Of a DNA stretch of 64,000 bases, positions 29,225-39,844 are shown one piece after another. Each line of letters opens with the position of its first letter. Within the stretch, counting starts at the first letter, position 1. Below the pieces are notes generated by a model. That model worked only from the letters and a program-made list of their open reading frames with translations, was not told where the DNA came from and did not search any database. Both the position numbers and the translations under genes were made by a program. The DNA is taken from contig NZ_FOAV01000013.1 in assembly GCF_900109745.1 (NCBI RefSeq), forward strand, positions 62,001 to 126,000, in the 5' to 3' direction. This DNA is from Roseateles sp. YR242. GTDB lineage: Bacteria; Pseudomonadota; Gammaproteobacteria; Burkholderiales; Burkholderiaceae_C.

Positions 29225-30190
29225 TCAGAAAATCTCGTCGAACAAGGCCAGCACACGCGGCGCATCCACCGCCACGCAGACCTGCTGCACCGGGTGGTCG
29301 GACCAGGCGGTGCGCTGCGATTGCTCGCGGCGCCAGTCCTGGATGGTCTGGCCGGTGGCGATGCCTTCCAGCGCTACCCGGACCGGGCCGCTGCGCAGCG
29401 TGAAGGCCTCCGGCACCAGCAGCACGGCGGCCGCGCTGGCATCGTGAGCATAGATGCCGCCGATGCCGTCACGGGCATCGTAGAACTGCTGGTAGTGGCG
29501 GGTGGCCTGCCACAGCAGTTCTCCCGCGCCCTCCCCGCGCCCCCGCAGCCTGGCGAGATCCGCCTCGCGCATGATGACTTCCTGGGTCACGTCCAGCCCC
29601 ACCACGACGACCGGCCAGGGCGCCGTCAGCACAAGGTCGGCTGCTTCCGGGTCGGCCATGATGTTGGCCTCGGCCACGGGCGAGACGTTGCCACTGTGGC
29701 CATGCAGACCAAAGGCACCGCCCATCACCACCACCTGCTTGACCTTGGCCGCAATGCCAGGGTCCTGCTTGAGCGCCAGTGCCAGGTTGGTGAAGGGGCC
29801 GACGGCCACCAGGGTGAGCTCACCAGGGCGTTCATTGACCAGATCACAGATCAGTTGATGCGCGGGACGCGGGTCCGACGGGCGGGTGGGCACCGGCAGC
29901 TGGCTGGCGATGCCGCCCAGCGCGTCCTCGCCGTGCACATGCAGCGCACCGTCACGGCGGCGGCTTTCCAGCAGCGGGCCGGCCGCACCCGTGGCCACCG
30001 GGATGTCCAGCTGGAACAGCGCGGCCAGGCCGCGGGCATTGTGGGCGGTGACGGCCACCGCCGCATTGCCGTGCACCGCCGTGATGGCGATCAGGTCGAA
30101 GCGGGGATGGGCGGCCAGCAGGGCGAGCGCGAGCGCATCGTCAATGCCGGGGTCGGTGTCATAAATGACGGGGATCTTCTTGCTGTCCAT
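29225..30190 (-). CDS. Nucleoside hydrolase (inosine-uridine preferring type)
   Basis: The 321-residue enzyme has the N-terminal Ca2+/ribose-binding motif DTDPGIDDALAL (residues 11-22), VGPFTNLALAL near 130 and VVVMGGAF near 155, all typical of ribonucleoside hydrolases (RihA/IunH family). It splits a nucleoside into base and free ribose, and the ribokinase gene directly upstream would phosphorylate that ribose. The gene starts 18 nt after rbsK and is followed 10 nt later by the deaminase gene. Confidence 0.93.
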   Translation of the reverse strand: MDSKKIPVIYDTDPGIDDALALALLAAHPRFDLIAITAVHGNAAVAVTAHNARGLAALFQLDIPVATGAAGPLLESRRRDGALHVHGEDALGGIASQLPVPTRPSDPRPAHQLICDLVNERPGELTLVAVGPFTNLALALKQDPGIAAKVKQVVVMGGAFGLHGHSGNVSPVAEANIMADPEAADLVLTAPWPVVVVGLDVTQEVIMREADLARLRGRGEGAGELLWQATRHYQQFYDARDGIGGIYAHDASAAAVLLVPEAFTLRSGPVRVALEGIATGQTIQDWRREQSQRTAWSDHPVQQVCVAVDAPRVLALFDEIF

Positions 30191-30208
30191 GGGGGTACGG
30201 CTTCCAGG

Positions 30209-31180
30209 TCAGACGGTAGCAATGCTGCGGGCATCAGCCGGCAGCTCGGAACGGTAGGGCATCGCTTGCTGGACACCCGGGCGGCTGACCGCCAGTGCGG
30301 CGGCCGCCTGGCCCAGCGAGACGGCCTGCAGCGGGGTCAGGCCTTCGGCCAGGCCCACGGCCAGCCCGCCCACCAGCGTGTCACCGGCACCCACTGTATC
30401 GATGGCGGCCACACGCGAAGCGCTGAGATGGCGCCCCTCGGGATGGTCATCGCACAGCAACCAGGCGCCCTGCCCGCCCAGGGTCACCAGGACATGGCGC
30501 GGGCCCAGGGTCCGGAGGTGGCTTGCGGCAGCACGGGCCAGGGTCAGTTCATCCCTCTGCGCGGCTGCATCGAGGGCATCCGCGCTGAGTTGGGCGGCTT
30601 CGGTCTCGTTGACGACCAGCCAGTCGGTCAAGGCCAGCAGCGCCGCCGGCAAGGCCTGCGCCGGGGCGGCGTTCAGCACGGTGGTCACACCGGCCTCGCG
30701 GGCCAGTTCGAAGGCACGCTGGATGGCCGGCACCGGCACCTCCAGCTGGGCCACCACCACACGCGCGGCACGCACGGGCCCCGCGGCGGCATCCACGTCC
30801 TGCGGGCTCAGGTCGGCATTGCTGCCGGGCACCACCACGATGGCGTTCTCGCCACCGTCGTGCGCCACCATGATGACGGCCACGCCAGGCCAGGCCTGCT
30901 CGTCGCGGTGGAGCGCCTCGGTCGAGACATGCTCGAGCTCCAGCGCCGCCAGCAGCTCATGACCATGCTGGCGCAAGCCGATGCGCCCCACCAGGGCCAC
31001 GTCCGCACCCAGCCGTGCGGCGGCCACGGCCTGATTGCCGCCCTTGCCGCCCGGCGTCCCTGCAAACGCATCACCAATCAGGGTCTCGCCCGGCGCCGGC
31101 AAACGGCTGGCGTGGGCCACCAGGTCCATGTTCACGCTGCCCACCACCACCACGGTGGCCGCAGCCTTTTCCACATTCAT
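30209..31180 (-). CDS. rbsK: Ribokinase
   Basis: This 323-residue PfkB-family kinase has the N-terminal GSVNMDLVAHASRLPAPGET, the di-glycine motif GGKGGNQAVAAARLG near residue 43 and the catalytic DTVGAGDTLVGGLAVGL near 258, with Asp as the base. It converts ribose to ribose-5-phosphate. Its ATG overlaps the stop of the LacI-type regulator by 4 nt. With nucleoside hydrolase and deaminase downstream, its ribose most likely comes from nucleosides, since no ribose ABC transporter genes are present. Confidence 0.93.
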   Translation of the reverse strand: MNVEKAAATVVVVGSVNMDLVAHASRLPAPGETLIGDAFAGTPGGKGGNQAVAAARLGADVALVGRIGLRQHGHELLAALELEHVSTEALHRDEQAWPGVAVIMVAHDGGENAIVVVPGSNADLSPQDVDAAAGPVRAARVVVAQLEVPVPAIQRAFELAREAGVTTVLNAAPAQALPAALLALTDWLVVNETEAAQLSADALDAAAQRDELTLARAAASHLRTLGPRHVLVTLGGQGAWLLCDDHPEGRHLSASRVAAIDTVGAGDTLVGGLAVGLAEGLTPLQAVSLGQAAAALAVSRPGVQQAMPYRSELPADARSIATV

Positions 31181-32193
31181 GCTTGCTCCGAAGACAAAGG
31201 CGCACAGGTGCTCTCGCGCAGCACCAGCTGCGGTGTGAGCTGCAGGTCCTTGAACGGCGCCTGCGGGTTCTCGATTCGTTCGATCAGCGCGCGACCGGCC
31301 TCCCGGCCCAGGTCGCGGATCGAGCAGCCCACGCTGGTGATCGCGGGGTAGATGTAGCTGCCCAACTCGATGCCGTCAAACCCCACCACACTGAGCTGGC
31401 GGGGGACGGCACGGCCCAGTTCGGCGGCGGCGCGCAAGGCGCCCATGGCCATGAGGTCGTTGCCGGTGAAGACGGCCGTGAGGTCGGGCTGGCGGGTCAG
31501 CAAGGCCTTGACGGCGGTGTAGCCACCGGCGGTGCTGAAATCGCTTTCGATCAGCCAGCTGTCAGCGGGCACGATGCCCTGCTCCTGCAGGGCACGCCGC
31601 CACCCGGCGACACGCTCCTGCGTGACTTCAAATTCGGCCGGGCCACTGACGCAGCCGATGCGGCGATGCCCCAGTTCCAGCAGGTGGCGCACCACCGCAA
31701 AGGCACCGGCCTGGTTGTTCACGCTGACCCGGTCAGCGCGCGCGCCAGGCACCAGGCGGTCCACCGTCACCACCGGCACGCTGGCGTGGCGGAAGGTGGT
31801 GGCCAGTTCGTCGGCATCACCCGCCGAGCTCAGCAGCAGGCCATCAATGCGCTTTTCCAGCAGCGTGCGCAGGTAGGCTTGCTGATGCTTGGGGTCGTTG
31901 TCCGAATTGCAGAGGAACACCGAGTAGCCGGCCTGGCGGCACCACTCTTCCACCCCCACCACCAGCTCGGCAAAAAACGGGTTGCGGACGTTGGGCACCA
32001 GCACGCCCACGATCTTGGTCTCGCTGCGCCGCAGCGAGCGCGCCACCGCGCTGGGCAGGTAGCCAATCTCGTCCACCGCCGCCAGCACACGGGCACGCGC
32101 CTCCGCGCTCACCGGCCGGGTGTTGTTCAGCACATGGGACACCGTGGTGAAGGACACCCCGGCCAATGCGGCCACATCCTTGATGGTGCTCAT
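31177..32193 (-). CDS. LacI-family transcriptional regulator (RbsR-like)
   Basis: The 338-residue repressor has a classic LacI helix-turn-helix and hinge (TIKDVAALAGVSFTTVSHVL, residues 3-22, hinge SAVARSLRR) and a periplasmic-binding-like effector domain (about 60-330). It is the first gene of the rbsK, nucleoside hydrolase, deaminase operon and overlaps rbsK by 4 nt. A perfect LacI-type palindrome lies 136 nt upstream. Autoregulation with ribose or a nucleoside as inducer is inferred. Confidence 0.92.
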   Translation of the reverse strand: MSTIKDVAALAGVSFTTVSHVLNNTRPVSAEARARVLAAVDEIGYLPSAVARSLRRSETKIVGVLVPNVRNPFFAELVVGVEEWCRQAGYSVFLCNSDNDPKHQQAYLRTLLEKRIDGLLLSSAGDADELATTFRHASVPVVTVDRLVPGARADRVSVNNQAGAFAVVRHLLELGHRRIGCVSGPAEFEVTQERVAGWRRALQEQGIVPADSWLIESDFSTAGGYTAVKALLTRQPDLTAVFTGNDLMAMGALRAAAELGRAVPRQLSVVGFDGIELGSYIYPAITSVGCSIRDLGREAGRALIERIENPQAPFKDLQLTPQLVLRESTCAPLSSEQA

Positions 32194-32216
32194 TCCTGCC
32201 TTTGGCCTCTTCTAAT

Positions 32217-32274
32217 CGGTGGTGAAACCGGTGGTGAAACGCAGCTACGTGGGCGGTCTCCACGCCAACGTAGC
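32217..32274. repeat. 12-bp direct repeat and spaced inverted repeat upstream of the LacI gene
   Basis: CGGTGGTGAAAC occurs twice in tandem (32217-32228, 32229-32240). Just upstream on the minus strand, GCTACGT (32244-32250) and ACGTAGC (32268-32274) form an inverted repeat with a 17-nt spacer. Both lie in the 5' leader of the LacI operon and could be mRNA structure or secondary binding sites. I see no match to a named element. Confidence 0.5.
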
Positions 32275-32328
32275 CACTCGAATCAGTGCATTGCACCCGA
32301 CTTGCCCAGAAGTTCCGCAGGTCCTGGC

Positions 32329-32342
32329 TGCAAACGTTTGCA
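32329..32342. promoter_or_regulatory. LacI/PurR/RbsR-type operator
   Basis: TGCAAACGTTTGCA is a perfect 14-bp palindrome centred on CG, the hallmark of LacI-family operators (PurR and RbsR sites share the AAACGTTT core). It lies between the gltA terminator and the LacI gene, so the RbsR-like repressor is the natural candidate to bind it. Confidence 0.75.
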
Positions 32343-32403
32343 ACGACGCGAAGCATATCGCATCGCCTGCCAGGGCGAGCACCGCGCACCCCCGGCAGCG
32401 ACG

Positions 32404-32434
32404 AAAAAAAGCCCCTGGCCGTGGCTCAGGGGCT
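32404..32434 (-). terminator. Rho-independent terminator of the sdh-gltA operon
   Basis: AGCCCCTG (32410-32417) pairs with CAGGGGCT (32427-32434) around a 9-nt loop. On the minus strand it is followed by seven T residues. It lies 62 nt past the gltA stop. Confidence 0.88.
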
Positions 32435-32495
32435 CTTCTGAGGGCAGCACGGCGAGATCAGAGTCCCGCTTCGTCCCCCCCGGATCCGCCAACGT

Positions 32496-33812
32496 TCAAC
32501 GTTGGGCGATGGGCTTGACGTTACGTGCGGTGGCGCCGACGAACAGCTGACGCGGGCGTCCGATCTTGTACTCGGGGTCGCCGATCATTTCGTTCAGCTG
32601 GGCAATCCAGCCGACCGTACGAGCCAGCGCGAAGATGGCGGTGAACAGCGGCACGGGGATGCCGATAGCGCGCTGCACGATGCCGGAGTAGAAGTCCACG
32701 TTCGGGTAGAGCTTGCGGGCGACGAAGTATTCGTCTTCCAACGCGATCTTTTCCAGTTCCATGGCCAGCTTGAACAGCGGGTCGTTCTGCAGACCCAGTT
32801 CGTTCAGCACTTCGTGGCAGGTCTCGCGCATCAGCTTGGCGCGCGGGTCGTAGTTCTTGTAGACACGGTGACCAAAGCCCATCAGCTTGACGCCGCTGTT
32901 CTTGTCCTTCACCTGCTTGATGAACTCGCCGATCTTGGCCACGCCACCCTGATGCTGGATGTCATGCAGCATGTTCAGTGCGGCTTCGTTCGCACCGCCG
33001 TGGGCCGGGCCCCACAGGCAGGCCACGCCGGCAGCGATGGCCGCAAACGGGTTGGTGCCGGACGAACCGCACAGGCGCACGGTGGAGGTCGAAGCGTTTT
33101 GCTCGTGGTCGGCGTGCAGCGTGAAGATGCGGTCCATGGCACGGACCAGCACTTCATTGGGCTTGTACTCCTCGCAAGGCGTGGCAAACATCATGTGCAT
33201 GAAGTTGCCGGCGTAGGAGAGGTCGTTCTTCGGGTACACGTAGGGCTGGCCGATCGTGTACTTGTAGGCCATGGCCACGAGCGTGGGCATCTTGGCGATC
33301 AGGCGGATCGCGGCGATTTCACGGTGCTCGGGGTTATTGATGTCGGTGCTGTCGTGATAGAAGGCCGACAGCGCGCTCACCAGACCGGTCATCACGGCCA
33401 TCGGGTGGGCATCACGACGGAAACCACGCAGGAAGAACTGCATCTGCTCGTTGACCATCGTGTGATGCGTCACGCGATTGACGAACTCTTCCTTTTGCGA
33501 CGGATTGGGCAGCTCTCCGTACAGCAGCAGGTAGCAGGTCTCGAGGTAGTCGCAGTTCACCGCGAGTTGCTCGATCGGATAGCCGCGATACAGCAACTCA
33601 CCCTTGTCGCCATCGATGTAGGTGATGGTCGAGTTGCACGAGGCCGTAGACAAGAAACCCGGGTCATAGGTGAACTTGCCGGTCTGAGCGTACAGCTTGC
33701 GGATGTCGATCACATCCGGGCCGATCGTGCCCTTGTACAGGGGCAGATCCATTTGCGGGCTGCCGTCCGAGAACGACAGGGTGGCTTTGACGTCAGAGGG
33801 GGTCATGGGCAT
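32496..33812 (-). CDS. gltA: Citrate synthase
   Basis: This 438-residue type II (hexameric, proteobacterial) citrate synthase condenses oxaloacetate with acetyl-CoA at the entry of the TCA cycle. Active-site regions are intact: the His in [16 protein letters not shown], and [15 protein letters not shown] with the second catalytic His and Arg. A second in-frame ATG lies two codons downstream. It follows sdhE by 30 nt and ends the GntR-adjacent sdhCDAB-sdhE-gltA block. Confidence 0.98.
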   Translation of the reverse strand: MPMTPSDVKATLSFSDGSPQMDLPLYKGTIGPDVIDIRKLYAQTGKFTYDPGFLSTASCNSTITYIDGDKGELLYRGYPIEQLAVNCDYLETCYLLLYGELPNPSQKEEFVNRVTHHTMVNEQMQFFLRGFRRDAHPMAVMTGLVSALSAFYHDSTDINNPEHREIAAIRLIAKMPTLVAMAYKYTIGQPYVYPKNDLSYAGNFMHMMFATPCEEYKPNEVLVRAMDRIFTLHADHEQNASTSTVRLCGSSGTNPFAAIAAGVACLWGPAHGGANEAALNMLHDIQHQGGVAKIGEFIKQVKDKNSGVKLMGFGHRVYKNYDPRAKLMRETCHEVLNELGLQNDPLFKLAMELEKIALEDEYFVARKLYPNVDFYSGIVQRAIGIPVPLFTAIFALARTVGWIAQLNEMIGDPEYKIGRPRQLFVGATARNVKPIAQR

Positions 33813-33842
33813 TCCTTATGACTTCTGTGGGGTTCTTGTCTC

Positions 33843-34121
33843 TTACTGAGGGGTACGGAGCATCGCCAGCACCGCCTGCACATCCGGCCTGGCCAGATCA
33901 TCCTCAGGCTCCTTGCGGGCCAGCATCAGATCCAGCAGGTCGTTGTCGGATAGGTCCATCAGTTGCCTGAGGCCTTCCGCCTGGAACTCGGTCAGCTGGC
34001 TTTCATGTCGACGGAAGAACCGCTCGATGAAGAGGTCATTCTCCAGCAAGCCGCGGCGGCATCGCCACTTGAGCTTAGAGAGATCCCTCTCGCTGATGAG
34101 GGTGTTCGTGTCGACAGTCAT
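33843..34121 (-). CDS. sdhE: FAD assembly factor SdhE (YgfY/CptB family)
   Basis: This 92-residue helical protein has the family motif RRGLLENDLFIERFF (RGxxE-type, residues 23-37). SdhE promotes covalent attachment of FAD to SdhA. It lies between sdhB (19 nt) and gltA (30 nt), the usual Burkholderiales arrangement. Confidence 0.95.
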   Translation of the reverse strand: MTVDTNTLISERDLSKLKWRCRRGLLENDLFIERFFRRHESQLTEFQAEGLRQLMDLSDNDLLDLMLARKEPEDDLARPDVQAVLAMLRTPQ

Positions 34122-34140
34122 GGCGGGCTCCGGTGCGGCC

Positions 34141-34845
34141 TCAGACGGCGCGTCGCACCATCAGTTCCTTGATCTTGCCGATGGCCTTGGTGGGGTTCAG
34201 ACCCTTGGGGCAGACATCGACGCAATTCATGATGGTGTGGCAGCGGAACAGGCGATAAGGATCCTCGAGGTTGTCGAGGCGCTCCGCCGTGCCTTCGTCG
34301 CGGCTGTCAGCGATGAAGCGGTATGCCTGCAGCAGACCGGCGGGACCCACGAACTTGTCGGGGTTCCACCAGAAGCTGGGGCAACTGGTCGAACAGCTGG
34401 CGCACAGGATGCACTCATACAGGCCGTTCAGCTCATCACGCTCTTCCGGGGACTGCAGACGCTCCTTCTCGGGCGGCGGCGTGTCGTTCAGCAGGAAGGG
34501 CTTGACCGAGTGGTACTGCTTGAAGAACTGCGTCATGTCCACGATCAGGTCGCGGACCACCGGCAGGCCGGGCAGCGGCTTGAGCTTGATGACATCGGGC
34601 AGCGAGCGCAGGTTGGTCAGGCAGGCCAGACCATTCTTGCCGTTGATGTTCATGGCGTCCGAACCGCACACGCCTTCCCGGCAGGAGCGCCGGAACGACA
34701 GCGTGGGATCCACGGCCTTGAGCTTCAGCAGGGCATCCAGCAGCATGCGCTCATTGCCGGCCAGCTCCAGTTCGATGGTCTGGATGTAGGGCTTGGCGTC
34801 CTTGTCCGGGTCGTAGCGGTAAATCTCGAAGGTGCGCTTGATCAT
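34141..34845 (-). CDS. sdhB: Succinate dehydrogenase iron-sulfur subunit
   Basis: The 234-residue protein carries the three cluster motifs in order: CREGVCGSDAMNINGKNGLAC (2Fe-2S, about residues 56-76), CILCASCSTSCP (4Fe-4S, near 150) and CHTIMNCVDVCPKGLNP (near 205). It passes electrons from SdhA-bound FAD to the membrane anchor and ubiquinone (complex II). Its start is 17 nt after the sdhA stop. Confidence 0.98.
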   Translation of the reverse strand: MIKRTFEIYRYDPDKDAKPYIQTIELELAGNERMLLDALLKLKAVDPTLSFRRSCREGVCGSDAMNINGKNGLACLTNLRSLPDVIKLKPLPGLPVVRDLIVDMTQFFKQYHSVKPFLLNDTPPPEKERLQSPEERDELNGLYECILCASCSTSCPSFWWNPDKFVGPAGLLQAYRFIADSRDEGTAERLDNLEDPYRLFRCHTIMNCVDVCPKGLNPTKAIGKIKELMVRRAV

Positions 34846-34862
34846 GATGGGCTCCTGCGTCC

Positions 34863-36680
<1,818 letters not shown>

Positions 36681-36683
36681 TTC

Positions 36684-37046
36684 TTACAGCCTCCAGAGCA
36701 CTTGGATCGCCCAACCCGCGCAACCCGACAACCACACCAGCGTGAACACATGCAGCGCCAGCCGCAGGCCCACCGGTTTCACGTAATCCATCCAGATATC
36801 GCGCACACCGACCCAGGCGTGCCACGCCAGGGAGATGATCAAGGCGAAGGTCAGGAACTTCATCCATTGCTGGCTGAAAATGCCAGCCCACAGGTCATAG
36901 CCCAGCGGGCGACCTGGCCACAGCACCTGCACCAGCAGGACGATGGTGAACAGCGCCATCAGCAGCGCGGTGGCGCGCTGGACCATCCAGTCGCGCAGAC
37001 CGTAATGCGCACCGACGACGATGCGCTTGGATCCGTAAGTTGTCAT
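36684..37046 (-). CDS. sdhD: Succinate dehydrogenase membrane anchor subunit D
   Basis: This 120-residue protein has three transmembrane helices and the SdhD signature GLRDWMVQRATALLMALF (residues 14-31). LAWHAWVGVRDIWMDYVKP near 75-93 contains the heme/quinone-site residues. It anchors SdhAB to the inner membrane. Confidence 0.95.
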   Translation of the reverse strand: MTTYGSKRIVVGAHYGLRDWMVQRATALLMALFTIVLLVQVLWPGRPLGYDLWAGIFSQQWMKFLTFALIISLAWHAWVGVRDIWMDYVKPVGLRLALHVFTLVWLSGCAGWAIQVLWRL

Positions 37047-37144
37047 TTGGATTTGCCTTTTGGGTATCGGCGCTCGATCAACGCCCCATCGACGCGTGGT
37101 GGGCGTTCAATGGGCTTGATCCAGCACTCAATCAGTGACGGGAC

Positions 37145-37585
37145 TCAGTACAACCCGAACAGCTTGGCGCCGAGCAGCACGGTCAGGCCCAGGCTCAGGG
37201 CCAGGGTGATGACGGCGCTGCGGTGGCCCTGGGCCTTGCTGACGCTGTGGGTGGCATCCATCCACAGGTGGCGCACGCCGGCGATGAAGTGGTGCAGATA
37301 GCCCCAGATCAGGCCCAGCGTCACCAGCTTCACGAACCAGGCCGGCACAAAACCGATGCCGCCGAGGTAGGCGCTGGTGAAGGACTCATAGGAGATCTCG
37401 GACGTGAGGCTGTTGTCGAACAGCCAGATCACGAACGGGAGCAGGAAGAACATCAGCAGGCCGCTGATGCGGTGCAGGATCGACACGATACCGGCCGGAG
37501 GCAGGCGGTAGCCGGCGATCTGCGTGATGTGGATGTTGGTGTAGACCGGTCGTTTCTTGGTGGTGGCAGAAGTGGCGTCCGTCAT
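37145..37585 (-). CDS. sdhC: Succinate dehydrogenase cytochrome b556 subunit
   Basis: This 146-residue protein has three transmembrane helices. It contains RPVYTNIHITQIAGYRLPPA and SILHRISGLLMFFLLP near residues 36-51 (quinone-site Ser/Arg), and HHFIAGVRHLWMD near 100, which holds the heme-ligand His. The start MTDATSATTKKRPVYTN is preferred over one 32 codons upstream, because the extra stretch is not family-like. It is the first sdh gene and is separated from the GntR gene by 105 nt. Confidence 0.95.
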   Translation of the reverse strand: MTDATSATTKKRPVYTNIHITQIAGYRLPPAGIVSILHRISGLLMFFLLPFVIWLFDNSLTSEISYESFTSAYLGGIGFVPAWFVKLVTLGLIWGYLHHFIAGVRHLWMDATHSVSKAQGHRSAVITLALSLGLTVLLGAKLFGLY

Positions 37586-37690
37586 GTCCGACCTTGTAAT
37601 CGATGTGAAACCCGATGATTTTAGAGCAAGGACCAACTGTTCGCAGGCGTCCCGGGCGCATGTCGGTTCAGCGACAGGCACCGTTGGCCT

Positions 37691-38473
37691 TCATTGGAGA
37701 TCGTTGCGATAAAAGTGATGGGTTGTGTTGTAGAGACCGCGGCGCAACTCCACCGGCTTGTCGCCGTAGGTGAAGGAAAGCCGCTCCACGCTCAGCAGCG
37801 GACTGCCGGGCGTCACCTGCAGCAGCGCGGCGGAATCTTCTTCCGCCGCCACTGCCCGGATCTTTTCCTGTGCACGAATCATGTGCACACCAAATTCGGT
37901 TTCGAGCATGCCGTAGAACGGGCCGCGATGCTCCAGCAGCCGCTCCGTCGACAGCCCCTTGAACATGGCACCCGGCAGCCAGATGTCGTCCAGCACCACC
38001 GGTTGGCCGCCACTGTGCAGCAGCCGGCGGATCTCGAAGACCGGATCACCCGCACGCAGATGCATCAGCCGGGCGATCCAGGCCGGCGCCCGCAGGCGGC
38101 GGCAATCCAGCAGCTGGCGCCCCAGCGACGAGGAGGCCGCCTCGTCGGGCGTCAGGCGCAGGAAACGGAACTGCTGCTGCTGCTCGGCATGGGTGGCCAC
38201 GAAGGTACCCTTGCCCTGGCGACGCACCAGCAGATTCTCGGCCGCCAGCTCATCGATGGCCTTGCGGACGGTCCCCTGGCTCACCCCGAAGCGTGACGCC
38301 AGCTCCATTTCGCTGGGAATGCTGTCCCCCGCCTTCCACTCACCCGCCTGCAGACCAGCCAGGATCAAGCCCTTGATCTGCCGATACAGCGGACTGAAGG
38401 CCGGCGCTGCCTCGGCACGGGCCAGCTCATTGAGCGGGGTGACCGGGTTGGGCGACGGGACGGGGGGCGACAT
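37691..38473 (-). CDS. GntR-family regulator with UTRA domain (HutC subfamily)
   Basis: The 260-residue protein has a winged helix (about 30-95, with SRFGVSQGTVRKAIDELAAE) followed by a UTRA ligand-binding domain (about 105-255). It lies between sdhC and the divergent mdh, with a perfect palindrome in the intergenic region. The position suggests control of TCA-cycle genes and a small-molecule effector, possibly an organic acid; this is inference. An ATG 13 codons upstream (38512) is an alternative start. Confidence 0.9.
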   Translation of the reverse strand: MSPPVPSPNPVTPLNELARAEAAPAFSPLYRQIKGLILAGLQAGEWKAGDSIPSEMELASRFGVSQGTVRKAIDELAAENLLVRRQGKGTFVATHAEQQQQFRFLRLTPDEAASSSLGRQLLDCRRLRAPAWIARLMHLRAGDPVFEIRRLLHSGGQPVVLDDIWLPGAMFKGLSTERLLEHRGPFYGMLETEFGVHMIRAQEKIRAVAAEEDSAALLQVTPGSPLLSVERLSFTYGDKPVELRRGLYNTTHHFYRNDLQ

Positions 38474-38539
38474 GGGCCGGCATTCGAGCACAAAGCAGCC
38501 TGCCAAGTCCATCTGTATTCAGGGAGACCCAGCGCGTTA

Positions 38540-38553
38540 GTCTTATATAAGAC
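38540..38553. promoter_or_regulatory. GntR-type operator between gntR and mdh
   Basis: GTCTTATATAAGAC is a perfect 14-bp palindrome in the divergent promoter region, 66 nt upstream of the gntR start and 182 nt upstream of mdh. AT-rich centres with GTC/GAC ends suit GntR-family binding, and the TATA core could overlap a -10 element. I did not see a second copy upstream of sdhC or acnB. Confidence 0.65.
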
Positions 38554-38735
38554 ACAAGAGTGTCAGATTCTCGCCATGAAAGCCCGGCTTTTTTGAGCGA
38601 ACAGCGTCCCCAGGTGTTTGAAGAAGACCCCTCTCTCCACTCGCCCGGGGGTCGACTGGCCTACACTCACCGTCGCTGGCGCAGGCTCGCGACCGCGCCG
38701 ACTGGATAACCTTTCACTCTTTCGGAGACCTCGTG

Positions 38736-39722
38736 ATGAGCAAGAAACCCGTTCGCGTCGCCGTGACTGGCGCTGCCGGCCAGATCGGCTATGCCCTGCT
38801 GTTCCGCATCGCTTCTGGCGAAATGCTGGGCAAGGATCAACCCGTGATCCTGCAACTGCTGGAAATCGCGGACGAGAAGGCTCAGAACGCGCTCAAGGGC
38901 GTGATCATGGAACTGGAAGACTGCGCCTTCCCGCTGCTGGCTGGCATCGAAGCCCACAGCGACCCGATGACCGCCTTCAAGGACACCGACTACGCCCTGC
39001 TGGTCGGCGCACGTCCGCGCGGCCCCGGCATGGAACGTGCCGACCTGCTGGCCGCCAACGCCCAGATCTTCACCGTGCAGGGCAAGGCCCTGAACGCCGT
39101 GGCCTCGCGCAACGTGAAGGTGCTGGTGGTGGGCAACCCGGCCAACACCAACGCCTACATCGCCATGAAGTCGGCGCCGGACCTGCCGGCCAAGAACTTC
39201 ACCGCCATGCTGCGCCTGGACCACAACCGTGCGGCCTCGCAGATTGCTGCCAAGACCGGCAAGGCGGTGGCAGGTATCGAGAAGCTGGCCGTGTGGGGCA
39301 ACCACTCGCCCACCATGTATGCCGACTACCGCTTCGCCACCATCGATGGCCAGCCGGTCAAGGCACTGATCAATGACGAGGAATGGAACCGCAATGTGTT
39401 CCTGCCCACCGTCGGCAAGCGTGGCGCCGCCATCATTGCCGCCCGCGGCCTGTCGTCGGCCGCTTCGGCCGCCAACGCCGCCATCGACCACATGCGCGAC
39501 TGGGCCCTGGGCACCAATGGCAAGTGGGTCACGATGGGCATCCCGTCGGATGGCTCCTACGGCATCCCGAAGGACGTGATGTTCGGCTTTCCGGTCACCA
39601 CCGAGAACGGCGAGTACAAGATCGTGCAAGGCCTGGAGATCGATGCCTTCTCGCAAGAGTGCATCAACAAGACCCTGGGCGAGCTGACCGACGAACAAAA
39701 CGGCGTCAAGCATTTGCTCTGA
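38736..39722 (+). CDS. mdh: Malate dehydrogenase
   Basis: This 328-residue NAD-dependent enzyme has the Rossmann motif [18 protein letters not shown] (residues 7-24), the substrate loop [12 protein letters not shown], and catalytic His in [13 protein letters not shown]. It is the cytosolic-type MDH common in Burkholderiales and interconverts malate and oxaloacetate. A GTG lies one codon upstream, but the ATG follows the family. The long leader (about 180 nt after the palindrome) leaves room for control by the divergent GntR. Confidence 0.97.
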   Translation: MSKKPVRVAVTGAAGQIGYALLFRIASGEMLGKDQPVILQLLEIADEKAQNALKGVIMELEDCAFPLLAGIEAHSDPMTAFKDTDYALLVGARPRGPGMERADLLAANAQIFTVQGKALNAVASRNVKVLVVGNPANTNAYIAMKSAPDLPAKNFTAMLRLDHNRAASQIAAKTGKAVAGIEKLAVWGNHSPTMYADYRFATIDGQPVKALINDEEWNRNVFLPTVGKRGAAIIAARGLSSAASAANAAIDHMRDWALGTNGKWVTMGIPSDGSYGIPKDVMFGFPVTTENGEYKIVQGLEIDAFSQECINKTLGELTDEQNGVKHLL

Positions 39723-39790
39723 TCTCTCCCTGAGAGACACTCAAGGACGCTCTGCACCATGCCTCGCTGGCGTGATGCAGGGACTCCTCA

Positions 39791-39825
39791 AAGGGCTGGC
39801 CCTCCTGGAGGGTCAGCCCTTTTTC
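39791..39825 (+). terminator. Rho-independent terminator after mdh
   Basis: AAGGGCTGGCCCTCC (39791-39805) pairs with GGAGGGTCAGCCCTT (39807-39821) with one mismatch and is followed by a T run. It lies about 70 nt past the mdh stop, so the downstream lyase gene needs its own promoter or read-through. Confidence 0.85.
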
Positions 39826-39844
39826 CTTTATCCAGCCCCACATC

